In this document: piece after piece, positions 18,602 through 25,731 of the stretch | Layout of the letters: each line of letters opens with the position of its first letter | Numbering within the stretch: the stretch's first letter is position 1 | Source: Palleronia aestuarii | GTDB taxonomy: Bacteria > Pseudomonadota > Alphaproteobacteria > Rhodobacterales > Rhodobacteraceae | DNA: 64,000 nucleotides | NCBI RefSeq assembly: GCF_003253995.1 | Contig: NZ_QKZL01000012.1 | Span: 32,004-96,003, forward strand | Direction: 5' to 3' | The notes under the pieces: generated by a model | The model's database searches: none | The model's input: only the letters and a program-made list of their open reading frames with translations | Told to the model about the DNA's origin: nothing | Made by a program: the position numbers and the translations under genes

Positions 18602-18966
18602 GTCAATCTTTTCCGCTTCGCACCGGCACGGACCCGTGGTCCCGCACCGATCATCTTGTGATGCTTGTGGTTGCCCGGCGGATCGGCGGCCGGGAGAGCC
18701 ACCCGTGCGTCTCGTCACGGGTCCTGATGATGGGCTGGCCTTATCGCCCTCCCGTGCCGGACGCAATGACGCCCTGCACCGGACCCGCCGGACGGGGCGC
18801 GGAGGTCACGATTTTGCGCGAAATGGTCCGATTGACGGCATTATCCGTGCCGTCCGGTCGACGTGAAGTCTAGAGCAAGGACCGATCCGGCGGGTTGGCG
18901 TTCCGCGCCGCGATGGGCTAGGACCGACCGATCCCCTTCCCTCGAGACGAGACAGGCGGTCGCGGC
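18602..18966. other. 365-bp intergenic region between divergent SulP and sulfotransferase genes
   Basis: Contains both upstream regions. No gene, repeat or confident promoter was recognised; overlapping open frames lack coding character. Confidence 0.4.
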
Positions 18967-19614
18967 ATGGCCACACAATATCTCCCCTCGTGCAACGCGC
19001 TGTTCCTGCACGTGCCCAAGACGGCGGGCTTCTCGATCTCGACGGCGCTCTCCGAGGCGTTCTCCGATTCGGAGGCCCATCCGGTTCGCGGCATGACCAC
19101 GCTCGAGGGCGCGGCGCAGCAGATCGGGCACCGGCTCGGCCCCGACATTTTCGCCCGGACGTGGAGCTTCTGCTTCGTGCGCAACCCCTGGGACTGGGCG
19201 GTGTCGGGCTGGCTCCACGTGACGCGCAACAAGCGCGTCTATGGCGACACGCCGCCCGATTTCGACCAGTTCCTGCGGGAAGGCTGGGACCGAGGCATCC
19301 TGCGCAATCCCAACCCGATGAAGTTCGAGACGCCGGTAATGTTCGTGGCCTATCACACTCAGGTCACGCAGGAGGAGCATCTCGCGGCGGGCGATGGCGG
19401 CCCGGTGCCGCTCGCGTTCCATGCACGATTCGAGCAGCTACAGGAGGACTGGACGCGGATCTGCGAGCGGCTCGGGAGGGAGATCGCGCTGCCGCACCAG
19501 AACCGCTCCGAACGCAGGCATTACAGCGAATATTATTCCGACGAGCTTCGCGACATCGTCGCCCGCCGGAATGCCGGGCTGATCGCCCGGTTCGGCTATA
19601 CGTTCGACGCCTGA
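18967..19614 (+). CDS. sulfotransferase family 2 domain protein
   Basis: Predicted PAPS-dependent sulfotransferase of 215 residues. The 5'-phosphosulfate-binding loop HVPKTAGFSI (residues 15-24) and the 3'-phosphate-binding motif FVRNPWDWAVS (70-80) are clear, with the conserved partner sequence VPLAFHARFEQLQEDW and the C-terminal RRHYSEYYSDELRDIVARR, as in bacterial relatives of heparan/chondroitin sulfotransferases. No signal peptide. No polysaccharide or PAPS genes adjoin it except the SulP permease upstream, which could supply sulfate, though they are divergent. The acceptor is unknown. Confidence 0.88.
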   Translation: MATQYLPSCNALFLHVPKTAGFSISTALSEAFSDSEAHPVRGMTTLEGAAQQIGHRLGPDIFARTWSFCFVRNPWDWAVSGWLHVTRNKRVYGDTPPDFDQFLREGWDRGILRNPNPMKFETPVMFVAYHTQVTQEEHLAAGDGGPVPLAFHARFEQLQEDWTRICERLGREIALPHQNRSERRHYSEYYSDELRDIVARRNAGLIARFGYTFDA

Positions 19615-19626
19615 GGACGTCGGCGG

Positions 19627-20610
19627 CTACCCCGTCGCGTGGGCCTGGTCCCGCGTGCGCCAGAGGGAATAGAAGATGCCCGCGCCGAGGATCACGAAGG
19701 TGATCGCGAGCGACCAGATCGCCGGGAATTTCTCCCATCCCATGAAGTGGGCGATGAAGATCTTCGAGCCGATGAAGACGAGGAGCACGGCCAGCGCCTG
19801 CTTGAGGTATTCGAACCGGTGCAGGATCGCGGCCAGCGCGAAGTAGAGCGCCCTGAGGCCGAGGATCGCGAAGATGTTCGAGGTATAGACGATGTAGGGA
19901 TCGGTCGTGATCGAGAAGACGGCCGGAACCGAGTCGACCGCGAAGACCACGTCGGCGAGTTCGATGACGACGAGGGCGAGAAAGAGCGGCGTGACGTACC
20001 GAACGAGCTTGCCGGTCTTCGGGTCGGGTTTCCGGACGAAGAAGTCGTGGCTCTCGATCTCGTCGGTGACCCGGAACCGGCGTCGCATGAAATTTACGAC
20101 GGGGTTCTGATCGAGGTTCATCTCCTTGTCCTTCGAGACCAGCATCTTGATGCCGGTGAAGATCAGGAATGCCGCGAAGATGTAGAGGATCCAGCCGTAT
20201 TCCGCGACGAGCGTGGCGCCGAGCCCGATCATCAGGCCGCGCAGCAGGATCACACCGAGAATGCCCCAGAAGAGCACGCGGTGCTGGTATTTCCGGGGCA
20301 CGGCGAAGAAGCCGAAAATGAGCGCGATGACGAAGACGTTGTCGAGCGCCAGCGTCTTCTCGACGACGAAGGCGGTCAGGTACTCCGTCGCGGAGGTGCC
20401 GTCGAGCGTGAACCAGACGAAGCCGGAGAAGCCGATGCCGATGGCGATGTAGAGCGCGGAGAGGCGCAGGCTCTCGCCCACGCCGATCTCGTGATCCTCG
20501 CGATTGAGGATGCCGAGGTCGAAGACGAGCAGCGCGATGACGAGGGCGAGGAAGATCGCCCAGAGCCAGAGCGGCTTGCCGAGAAATTCTGAGAAGAGAA
20601 GGACGTCCAA
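19627..20610 (-). CDS. TerC/Alx-family integral membrane protein
   Basis: Multi-pass membrane protein of about 327 residues, family linked to manganese export and tellurite resistance. Conserved segments include ALVIALLVFDLGILNRE, AFVVEKTLALDNVFVIALIF, YQHRVLFWGILGVILLRG and VIELADVVFAVDSVPAVFSI, with acidic residues in membrane helices as expected for metal transport. A TTG start (MDVLLFSEFLGKPLW) is chosen because AAAGGA lies eight bases before it and homologues begin here; an ATG 21 codons upstream has no SD. Convergent with the sulfotransferase 12 bp away. No Mn riboswitch could be recognised upstream. Confidence 0.87.
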   Translation of the reverse strand: MDVLLFSEFLGKPLWLWAIFLALVIALLVFDLGILNREDHEIGVGESLRLSALYIAIGIGFSGFVWFTLDGTSATEYLTAFVVEKTLALDNVFVIALIFGFFAVPRKYQHRVLFWGILGVILLRGLMIGLGATLVAEYGWILYIFAAFLIFTGIKMLVSKDKEMNLDQNPVVNFMRRRFRVTDEIESHDFFVRKPDPKTGKLVRYVTPLFLALVVIELADVVFAVDSVPAVFSITTDPYIVYTSNIFAILGLRALYFALAAILHRFEYLKQALAVLLVFIGSKIFIAHFMGWEKFPAIWSLAITFVILGAGIFYSLWRTRDQAHATG

Positions 20611-20865
20611 GGTCTCGATCCTTTGCGGGATGCGCAGCGCGGCCTGGATGTCGTGGGCGACCAGGCTGGGCATCGAACGGTGAATTCGATGCGTCCCGAC
20701 ATCACGCCACCCGAAGGCAGCGCCAGAGGGGCCCGGTCCGCACTACTCGATATGCGCGTCCCGAAGGGCGATTCAAGGGCCGCCCGGAAGGAGGGTCATG
20801 ACGGTTCGACCCGGCAGGGGCGCGTGTCGCACTTGGTCACGCGTCGCGTCCGCCCGGCGCTCTCC

Positions 20866-21353
20866 TCACTTCGGGCCGCGGAGCGCCGCCTCGATGCCCG
20901 CGATGTCGATCTTTCGCCTCCCCATCATCGCGGCCTGCGCGCGGGCGGAGGCGGCGGGATCGGGATGGGCGAGCGCGTCCATTAGGAGGCGCGGCGTGAT
21001 CTGCCAGCGAAAGCCCCAGGCATCCTTGCACCATCCGCACATGATCGCTTCCCCACCATTGCGAACGATGGCGTCCCAGTACCGGTCGGTTTCCGCCTGG
21101 GTGTCGGTATAGACTTGCAGGGAATACGCTTCGTTCGGCCGGACGTTCGGCCCGGCGTTCAGAAGCGCGTAGGGCAGCCCCAGCAGCGTCATCTGCACGA
21201 CCTGGACGCTGCCCGCCGGCGTATGGGGAACGCCTTCGGGCGTGCGCGTGACGCTCAGTATCTCGCTGTGGGAAAGGTTGCGGCATAGAAGTCGGCGGCC
21301 GCTTCCGCCTCCGTGTCGAACCAGAGAAAGACCGCGGCCTTACGTTTCGGCAT
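20866..21353 (-). pseudogene. PhnB-like VOC family gene (3-dmu-9_3-mt type) broken by a one-base deletion
   Basis: The 5' frame (ATG at 21353, GGAG upstream) reads MPKRKAAVFLWFDTEAEAAA... and stops at 21255. Shifting frame by one base at about 21270, in TTTCCCACAGC, restores continuous homology (HSEILSVTRTPEGVP onward) through to GWCKDAWGFRWQITPRLLMD and the stop at 20866. One extra C (CCC to CCCC) would rebuild an intact protein of about 162 residues. Members are dimeric VOC/glyoxalase-fold proteins without fixed function. It is the last gene of the VOC-GST-GST-DUF1428 operon. Homopolymer sequencing error and true inactivation cannot be told apart. Confidence 0.82.
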
Positions 21354-21419
21354 CGTGTTGCTCCGCGCCGGGCACGTCGCCGATGGCCTTGCCAGCGCGG
21401 GACAGCCGATCCGGTCCTC

Positions 21420-21773
21420 TCACGCCTTCTCCTCGAAGATCGGCGCGAAGCCGCCCCACATCATGCGCTTGCCGTCGAAGGGCATGTCCATGTCCTGCCA
21501 CCGGGGATCGCTCTGCATGGACGCGCCGCACCTGTCGTATGCCTCCTTGTCGGGCCAGATGATCCAGGCAAAGCAGACGGTCTCGTCCGGCTTGAGGTCC
21601 ACGGCGCGCTTGAAGTCGGTCCGGGTGCCGTCGGGCACCTCGTCGCCCCAGGCCTCCATATGATGCAGGGCGCCGTAATCCTTAAAGATCGGCCAGGATT
21701 TGCGGGCGCTCTCAATGTATTCCTCTTTCCTGTCATTCGGGACGGGGGTGAGGAATCCGGCGACGTAACTCAT
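21420..21773 (-). CDS. DUF1428 (YbaA-like) small protein
   Basis: A 117-residue protein of the alpha/beta-barrel dimer-like DUF1428 family: MSYVAGFLTPVPNDRKEEYI at the start, then GDEVPDGTRTDFKRAV, ETVCFAWIIWPDKEAYD and DGKRMMWGGFAPIFE. The function is unproven. The ATG has AAAGGAG upstream and overlaps the stop of the preceding GST gene by four bases (ATGA). Co-operonic with detoxification-type genes. Confidence 0.9.
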   Translation of the reverse strand: MSYVAGFLTPVPNDRKEEYIESARKSWPIFKDYGALHHMEAWGDEVPDGTRTDFKRAVDLKPDETVCFAWIIWPDKEAYDRCGASMQSDPRWQDMDMPFDGKRMMWGGFAPIFEEKA

Positions 21774-22489
21774 GCGAGGTCTCCTTTCTTCGCTTCCATC
21801 TCTGCCAGCCATTCGTCGAAACCGGGCGGCGGACTGCCCGTGAAGCCCGCCAACTGATCGGCGAGGGCGCGTTCGAAAGCCGGGCGGCCGGTCCCGCGGG
21901 CCACGTAGTCCACCAGGTTCGGATAGGGATCGAGAAGTCCGGTCCCCTCGAGGGCTCGGAGCACGGAGACCATCATCAGATCGCCCGCCGCGAACGTACC
22001 AGCGAACCACGCGGCATCGCCGAGCCGCGCCGACGCTTCCCCTAGACGTTCTGCGATCCGGGCCTCGACCGCGCGGCGGCGCGGCGCCGACCAGCTCTCG
22101 CCCGCCTCGAAGATCGTACAGATGGAATAGTCCGTGATCGGCGGCTCGATCGTATTCAGCGCGGCAAAGAGCCATTCGAGGGACCTGGCGCGGGCGGTCG
22201 GATCCTGGGGCATCAGGCCGTGGAACCGTTCCGCCACGTGCCAGACGATGGCGCCGGATTCGAAGAGGGTGAGATCCCCCTCCTCGAAGGTCGGGATCTG
22301 TCCGAAGGGCTGGATCGCCCGGTGCGCCGCCGCTTTCTGGCTTCCCAGCGGCAGCAGGCGGACGGCATAGGACTGCCCTACCTCTTCAAGGGCCCAGCGG
22401 ACGCGCAGATCGCGGACCTGTCCCCTGGCGAAGTCGGGGACCCAGTCGAAAGCGGTGAGGGTGATCGCGGCATCGGGATCAATGGGCAT
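21770..22489 (-). CDS. glutathione S-transferase family protein (copy 2 of a tandem pair)
   Basis: A 239-residue GST. The N-terminal thioredoxin-like domain carries RVRWALEEVGQSY, FGQIPTFEEGDLTLFESGAIV (cis-Pro and the glutathione-contacting E-S pair), and the helical C-terminal domain includes FAAGDLMMVSVLRALEG. It shares these landmarks with the gene just upstream and is probably a tandem duplicate. The start at MPIDPDAAITLTAFDW has GGAGG before it and overlaps the previous stop by 11 nt. Likely conjugates or reduces electrophiles in the cytoplasm. Confidence 0.9.
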   Translation of the reverse strand: MPIDPDAAITLTAFDWVPDFARGQVRDLRVRWALEEVGQSYAVRLLPLGSQKAAAHRAIQPFGQIPTFEEGDLTLFESGAIVWHVAERFHGLMPQDPTARARSLEWLFAALNTIEPPITDYSICTIFEAGESWSAPRRRAVEARIAERLGEASARLGDAAWFAGTFAAGDLMMVSVLRALEGTGLLDPYPNLVDYVARGTGRPAFERALADQLAGFTGSPPPGFDEWLAEMEAKKGDLA

Positions 22490-23150
22490 GGGGAACCTCC
22501 TCATGGCTTTCGTCAAAGGCCGCTTTCTGGGCACGGAAGGCGCGGAGGTAGGCCGGGCGGGCGGTTCCGCGAGCGACGTAATCGGCGAGAGTCCGGTATT
22601 CCGAGGCGAGATCGGTCCCCTCGAGCCTTCGCAGCACTGTAATCATGATAAGATCGGCGGCGCTGAACTCGCCCTCGAGCCAGGCGCGCTGACCGAGCGC
22701 CGCGGCGAGTTCTCCCAGGCGCAGACGGATGCGTTCGTCGAGAAGCGCCTGTCGCGCCGCGAACCACGGACGGTCCCGTTCGAGATATCCCGCCTGCTCG
22801 CGTTCCACGATCGGCGGCTCGATCGTGGTGAGGGCGGCGAACATCCAGGACACCACCCGCTCCGCCGCCGTCTCGTCCGTCGGCAGGAGGCCCGGGTCGC
22901 GCCGCGCGATGGAGAGGACGATGGCGCCTGACTCGAAAAGCATGAGGTCGCCACGTCGGAACGTCGGGATCTGACCGAACGGATGGCGGGCGCGATGCGC
23001 CGAGGCCTTCAACTCCGCGAGGCTCACCCGCTCCTCATCGTAGCTCCGTCCCACTTCCTCGAGGGCCCAGCGGACGGGCATGTCGCGGGCAAGGCCGCGT
23101 CCCCCGTCGGGGGAGGCGCGGAAGACCGTGAGGACAGGATCACTTGGCAT
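22479..23150 (-). CDS. glutathione S-transferase family protein (copy 1 of a tandem pair)
   Basis: A 223-residue GST with MPVRWALEEVGRSY, HPFGQIPTFRRGDLMLFESG and FSAADLIMITVLRRLEG, parallel to the next gene. The start overlaps the VOC stop by 11 nt, as its own stop does with the second GST, so the three are translationally coupled. Divergence between the copies suggests different electrophile specificities. No maleylacetoacetate-isomerase context is present. Confidence 0.9.
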   Translation of the reverse strand: MPSDPVLTVFRASPDGGRGLARDMPVRWALEEVGRSYDEERVSLAELKASAHRARHPFGQIPTFRRGDLMLFESGAIVLSIARRDPGLLPTDETAAERVVSWMFAALTTIEPPIVEREQAGYLERDRPWFAARQALLDERIRLRLGELAAALGQRAWLEGEFSAADLIMITVLRRLEGTDLASEYRTLADYVARGTARPAYLRAFRAQKAAFDESHEEVPHAH

Positions 23151-23562
23151 CGACCGATGCGGGATCGCCCGCCTCGGGGTTCATCGAGAGCGTCTCCCAG
23201 ATATGCCCGTCGGGGTCCTCGAAGGCGCCGCCATACATGAAACCCTGATCCTTGATCTCTCGTACATTGCGCCCTCCGGCGGCGACGGCCCGACGGTGGA
23301 TGTCGTCGACCTCGGCCTTGCCGTCGAAGGTGAGGCAGAGCAGTGCACCGCTCTGCGTCCTGGCGTCGATGATCGTCTTCTCGGTGAACGTCGCATAGAA
23401 GGGACGGTCGAGGAGCATGACGCTGATCGCCTCCGACCAGCGCATCGCGGAGGCCTGCGCATTGGAGAACGCATCGTTCTTCTCGAACCCCACGGCCTCG
23501 TAGAAGGCGGTCGCCCGGGCCACGTCCTCGACGGGCAGGTTGATGTAGATCGCTCGGGTCAT
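23140..23562 (-). CDS. VOC family (glyoxalase/dioxygenase fold) protein
   Basis: A 140-residue VOC-fold protein: TRAIYINLPVEDVARATAFY at the start, GFEKNDAFSNAQASAMRW in the middle, and the second half-module ending GGAFEDPDGHIWETLSMNP with the usual metal-ligand Glu. These proteins include glyoxalase I, extradiol dioxygenases and antibiotic-binding proteins; the closest type is the lactoylglutathione-lyase-like YaeR/YkcA group. GAGGAGG precedes the ATG. First gene of the five-gene operon; the neighbouring GSTs suggest a thiol-linked detoxification role. Confidence 0.88.
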   Translation of the reverse strand: MTRAIYINLPVEDVARATAFYEAVGFEKNDAFSNAQASAMRWSEAISVMLLDRPFYATFTEKTIIDARTQSGALLCLTFDGKAEVDDIHRRAVAAGGRNVREIKDQGFMYGGAFEDPDGHIWETLSMNPEAGDPASVDAK

Positions 23563-23631
23563 TTCGGGTCCTCCTCGGTCACCGAACCAGCCGGATCGGC
23601 CTGACAAGAGGAGGCTAGGCGAGGACGGTTA

Positions 23632-23663
23632 CTTTAAGCAACAAGAAAATTCCTTAAAGCAAC
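23632..23663. promoter_or_regulatory. direct repeats upstream of the VOC-GST operon
   Basis: On the plus strand CTTTAAGCAAC (23632-23642) and CTTAAAGCAAC (23653-23663) are near-identical direct repeats with a 21-nt period (two helical turns), about 70 bp before the VOC start, in an AT-rich patch. This suggests an operator for a regulator encoded elsewhere. Confidence 0.4.
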
Positions 23664-23842
23664 TTCGCCTGCGGAATAACGCCGAGGCGTAGCGGTTCAC
23701 TGGGCTTCCTATTCGCGAAGACCCCGCCTGGCACGGGAAAGGCCGCCGCCTCGACCGGGGCCGCGGCGCGTCTGCCGTGGAGGATTGCGCAGATCGTCGG
23801 GCCGCGCGCCGGCCCCTTCACGGGGGCGCGGCGCTCGATTGG

Positions 23843-24772
23843 CTAGAACGCCACCCGGTCGGCGCCTTTCAGCGACAGCATTTCGCGCGCTTCGTCGGGT
23901 GTCGCGAGTTCGAGGCCGAGCCCCTCGATGATCTTGCGGACCTGCTGGACCTGCTCGGCGTTCGAGGTCGCCATCCGGCCCGGGCCGCACCAAAGCGAAT
24001 CCTCCAGACCGACGCGGACATTGCCCCCCATGGCGGCCGCGATCGCGGCGATCGGCATCTGGTTGCGCCCTGCGCCGAGGACGGACCAGCGGTAGGTGTC
24101 GCCGAAGAGCCGGTCGGCGGTGCGCTTCATGTGCTGCACGTCCTCGGGATGCGGACCGATGCCGCCCATGAGGCCGAAGACCGTCTGGATGAAGAAGGGC
24201 GGCTCGACCAGGCCCTGATCCGCGAAGTATCTCAGATTATAGAGATGCGAGGTGTCGTAGCACTCGAACTCGAACCGCGTCCCGTTCGGCCCGAGCGTCG
24301 TCAGGATATGCTCGACCTGTCCGAAGGTGTTCGAGAACAGGATGTCCTTGTTGCCGACATAGTCGCGCTCCCATTGATGCTCGAGATCGGGAAAGCGCTT
24401 GAGCATCTGGAAGAGGCCGAAGTTCATCGACCCCATGTTGAGCGAGGCGACCTCGGGCTGATAGGTCGCCGCGGGGCGGACGCGCTCCTCGATCGGCATC
24501 GTCGGCGCGCCGCCGGTGGTGATGTTCACCACGCAGTCGGAGCGCTGCTTGATGACGCCGAGGAACGGCGCGAACGCCTCCGGCGACTGGTCGGGGCGGC
24601 CGTCTTCCGGATTGCGGGCATGGAGGTGGACGATCGCCGCCCCGGCCTCCGCCGCCCCGATGGCGGCCTCCGCGATCTCCGAGGCGGTCACGGGAAGCGC
24701 CTTCGACATCGACGGCGTGTGGATCGCGCCCGTGACGGCGCAGGTGACGATGACTTTGCGGGGTTTGGCCAT
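23843..24772 (-). CDS. beta-keto acid cleavage enzyme (BKACE, DUF849 family)
   Basis: Zinc-dependent enzyme that condenses a beta-keto acid with acetyl-CoA, giving acetoacetate and a new acyl-CoA; the founding member is Kce of lysine fermentation. The 309 residues show the metal-binding VHLHARNPEDG (H49, H51), VVNITTGGAP, SLNMGSMNFG and the C-terminal VGLEDSLWCGPG with the conserved Glu. It lies 8 nt after the 3-hydroxyacyl-CoA-dehydrogenase-type gene, a pairing known from carnitine breakdown, where the dehydrogenase makes the beta-keto acid. The betainyl-CoA thioesterase of that route is absent, so another hydroxy acid is possible. Last gene of the importer operon. Confidence 0.9.
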   Translation of the reverse strand: MAKPRKVIVTCAVTGAIHTPSMSKALPVTASEIAEAAIGAAEAGAAIVHLHARNPEDGRPDQSPEAFAPFLGVIKQRSDCVVNITTGGAPTMPIEERVRPAATYQPEVASLNMGSMNFGLFQMLKRFPDLEHQWERDYVGNKDILFSNTFGQVEHILTTLGPNGTRFEFECYDTSHLYNLRYFADQGLVEPPFFIQTVFGLMGGIGPHPEDVQHMKRTADRLFGDTYRWSVLGAGRNQMPIAAIAAAMGGNVRVGLEDSLWCGPGRMATSNAEQVQQVRKIIEGLGLELATPDEAREMLSLKGADRVAF

Positions 24773-24780
24773 GAACTTTC

Positions 24781-25731
24781 CTATTGGTTTCCGGCGTTGT
24801 GCAGATGTCGGCGCAGCGCGGCCAGGCGGAGGTCGCGCCGGTCCTGCCGGGCCCGGATCGCCTCCGGACCGCGCTCCTGCGGCCAGCTCTCGGCGATCCG
24901 CGCAGCCCGGTCGAGATCGTAGACCTCGGGGCCCGCGGGATCGCCGGCGAGTCGGCGGTAGAAGCCCGCATAACGCGCCATGTAATCCTCGATCCCGCCC
25001 GGTGCGTTCAGGTCGATCGTCTCGATCGGCCCCATCAGGACCCAGCGTAGCCCAAGTCCGTCGCGGATCGTCGCGTCGAGCCCCTCGACGGAGACGATGC
25101 CGTCGCCCAGGAGACGCATCGCCTCCGCGAGGAGCGCGCCCTGCAAGCGGTTGAGCACGAACCCGTCGAGTTCGCGGGTCATCCTGACGGGGCTCTGCCC
25201 GATCCGCGCGTAGAGCGCCTCCGCCCGGTCCATCGTCGCATCGTCGGTCCAGGGGGCGGGGCAGAGCTCGACCACGGGGATGAGATGGGGCGGATTGACG
25301 GGGTGACCCACGAGGCAGCGATGCCGCCCCGGCAGCGCCTCCGTGAAGAGGGAGGGCACGATGGCGGAGGTGGAGGAGGCGAGGACGGCATCCTCCTCGG
25401 CGGCACGGTCGATCCGGGTGAAGAGGTCGATCTTCACCTCCCGGTCCTCGGGCCCGTTCTCCTGGACGAAGCCCGCGCCCGCGACGGCCTCCTCCAGCGT
25501 CCGGGCGACCGTCACCCGCGCGGCGGCGCCCTCGGGATCGTCCATCATCCCTTCCGCGGCGAGGCCTCGTGCGAGCGCCGCGAACGCGGAGGGAAAGTCG
25601 GCGCGGACCTTCTCGTCGGGATCCCAGATCTGCACGTCGAGACCGGCGCGGGCGAAGAGCGCGGTCCAGGACCGTCCGATCAGTCCGGCTCCGATGATGG
25701 CGATGCGTCCGCCCGTTGCCGTGTCGTTCAT
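24781..25731 (-). CDS. 3-hydroxyacyl-CoA dehydrogenase-family NAD-dependent 3-hydroxy-acid dehydrogenase
   Basis: A 316-residue oxidoreductase with the Rossmann motif IAIIGAGLIGRSWTALFARAG, then VQENGPEDREVK, LASSTSAIVPS, the catalytic His in LVGHPVNPPHLIPVVEL and the C-terminal domain LDGFVLNRLQGALLAEA. Length and sequence fit the L-carnitine 3-dehydrogenase / L-gulonate 3-dehydrogenase (lambda-crystallin) group better than beta-oxidation enzymes. It overlaps the transporter fusion by four bases and precedes BKACE, so it probably oxidises an imported 3-hydroxy acid to the beta-keto acid that BKACE cleaves. Confidence 0.88.
   Translation of the reverse strand: MNDTATGGRIAIIGAGLIGRSWTALFARAGLDVQIWDPDEKVRADFPSAFAALARGLAAEGMMDDPEGAAARVTVARTLEEAVAGAGFVQENGPEDREVKIDLFTRIDRAAEEDAVLASSTSAIVPSLFTEALPGRHRCLVGHPVNPPHLIPVVELCPAPWTDDATMDRAEALYARIGQSPVRMTRELDGFVLNRLQGALLAEAMRLLGDGIVSVEGLDATIRDGLGLRWVLMGPIETIDLNAPGGIEDYMARYAGFYRRLAGDPAGPEVYDLDRAARIAESWPQERGPEAIRARQDRRDLRLAALRRHLHNAGNQ

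Noticed and set aside
20611..20865. Manganese (yybP-ykoY) riboswitch before terC
   Set aside because: The conserved core sequences of that riboswitch were looked for on the minus strand and not found; only GC-rich unstructured sequence is seen.
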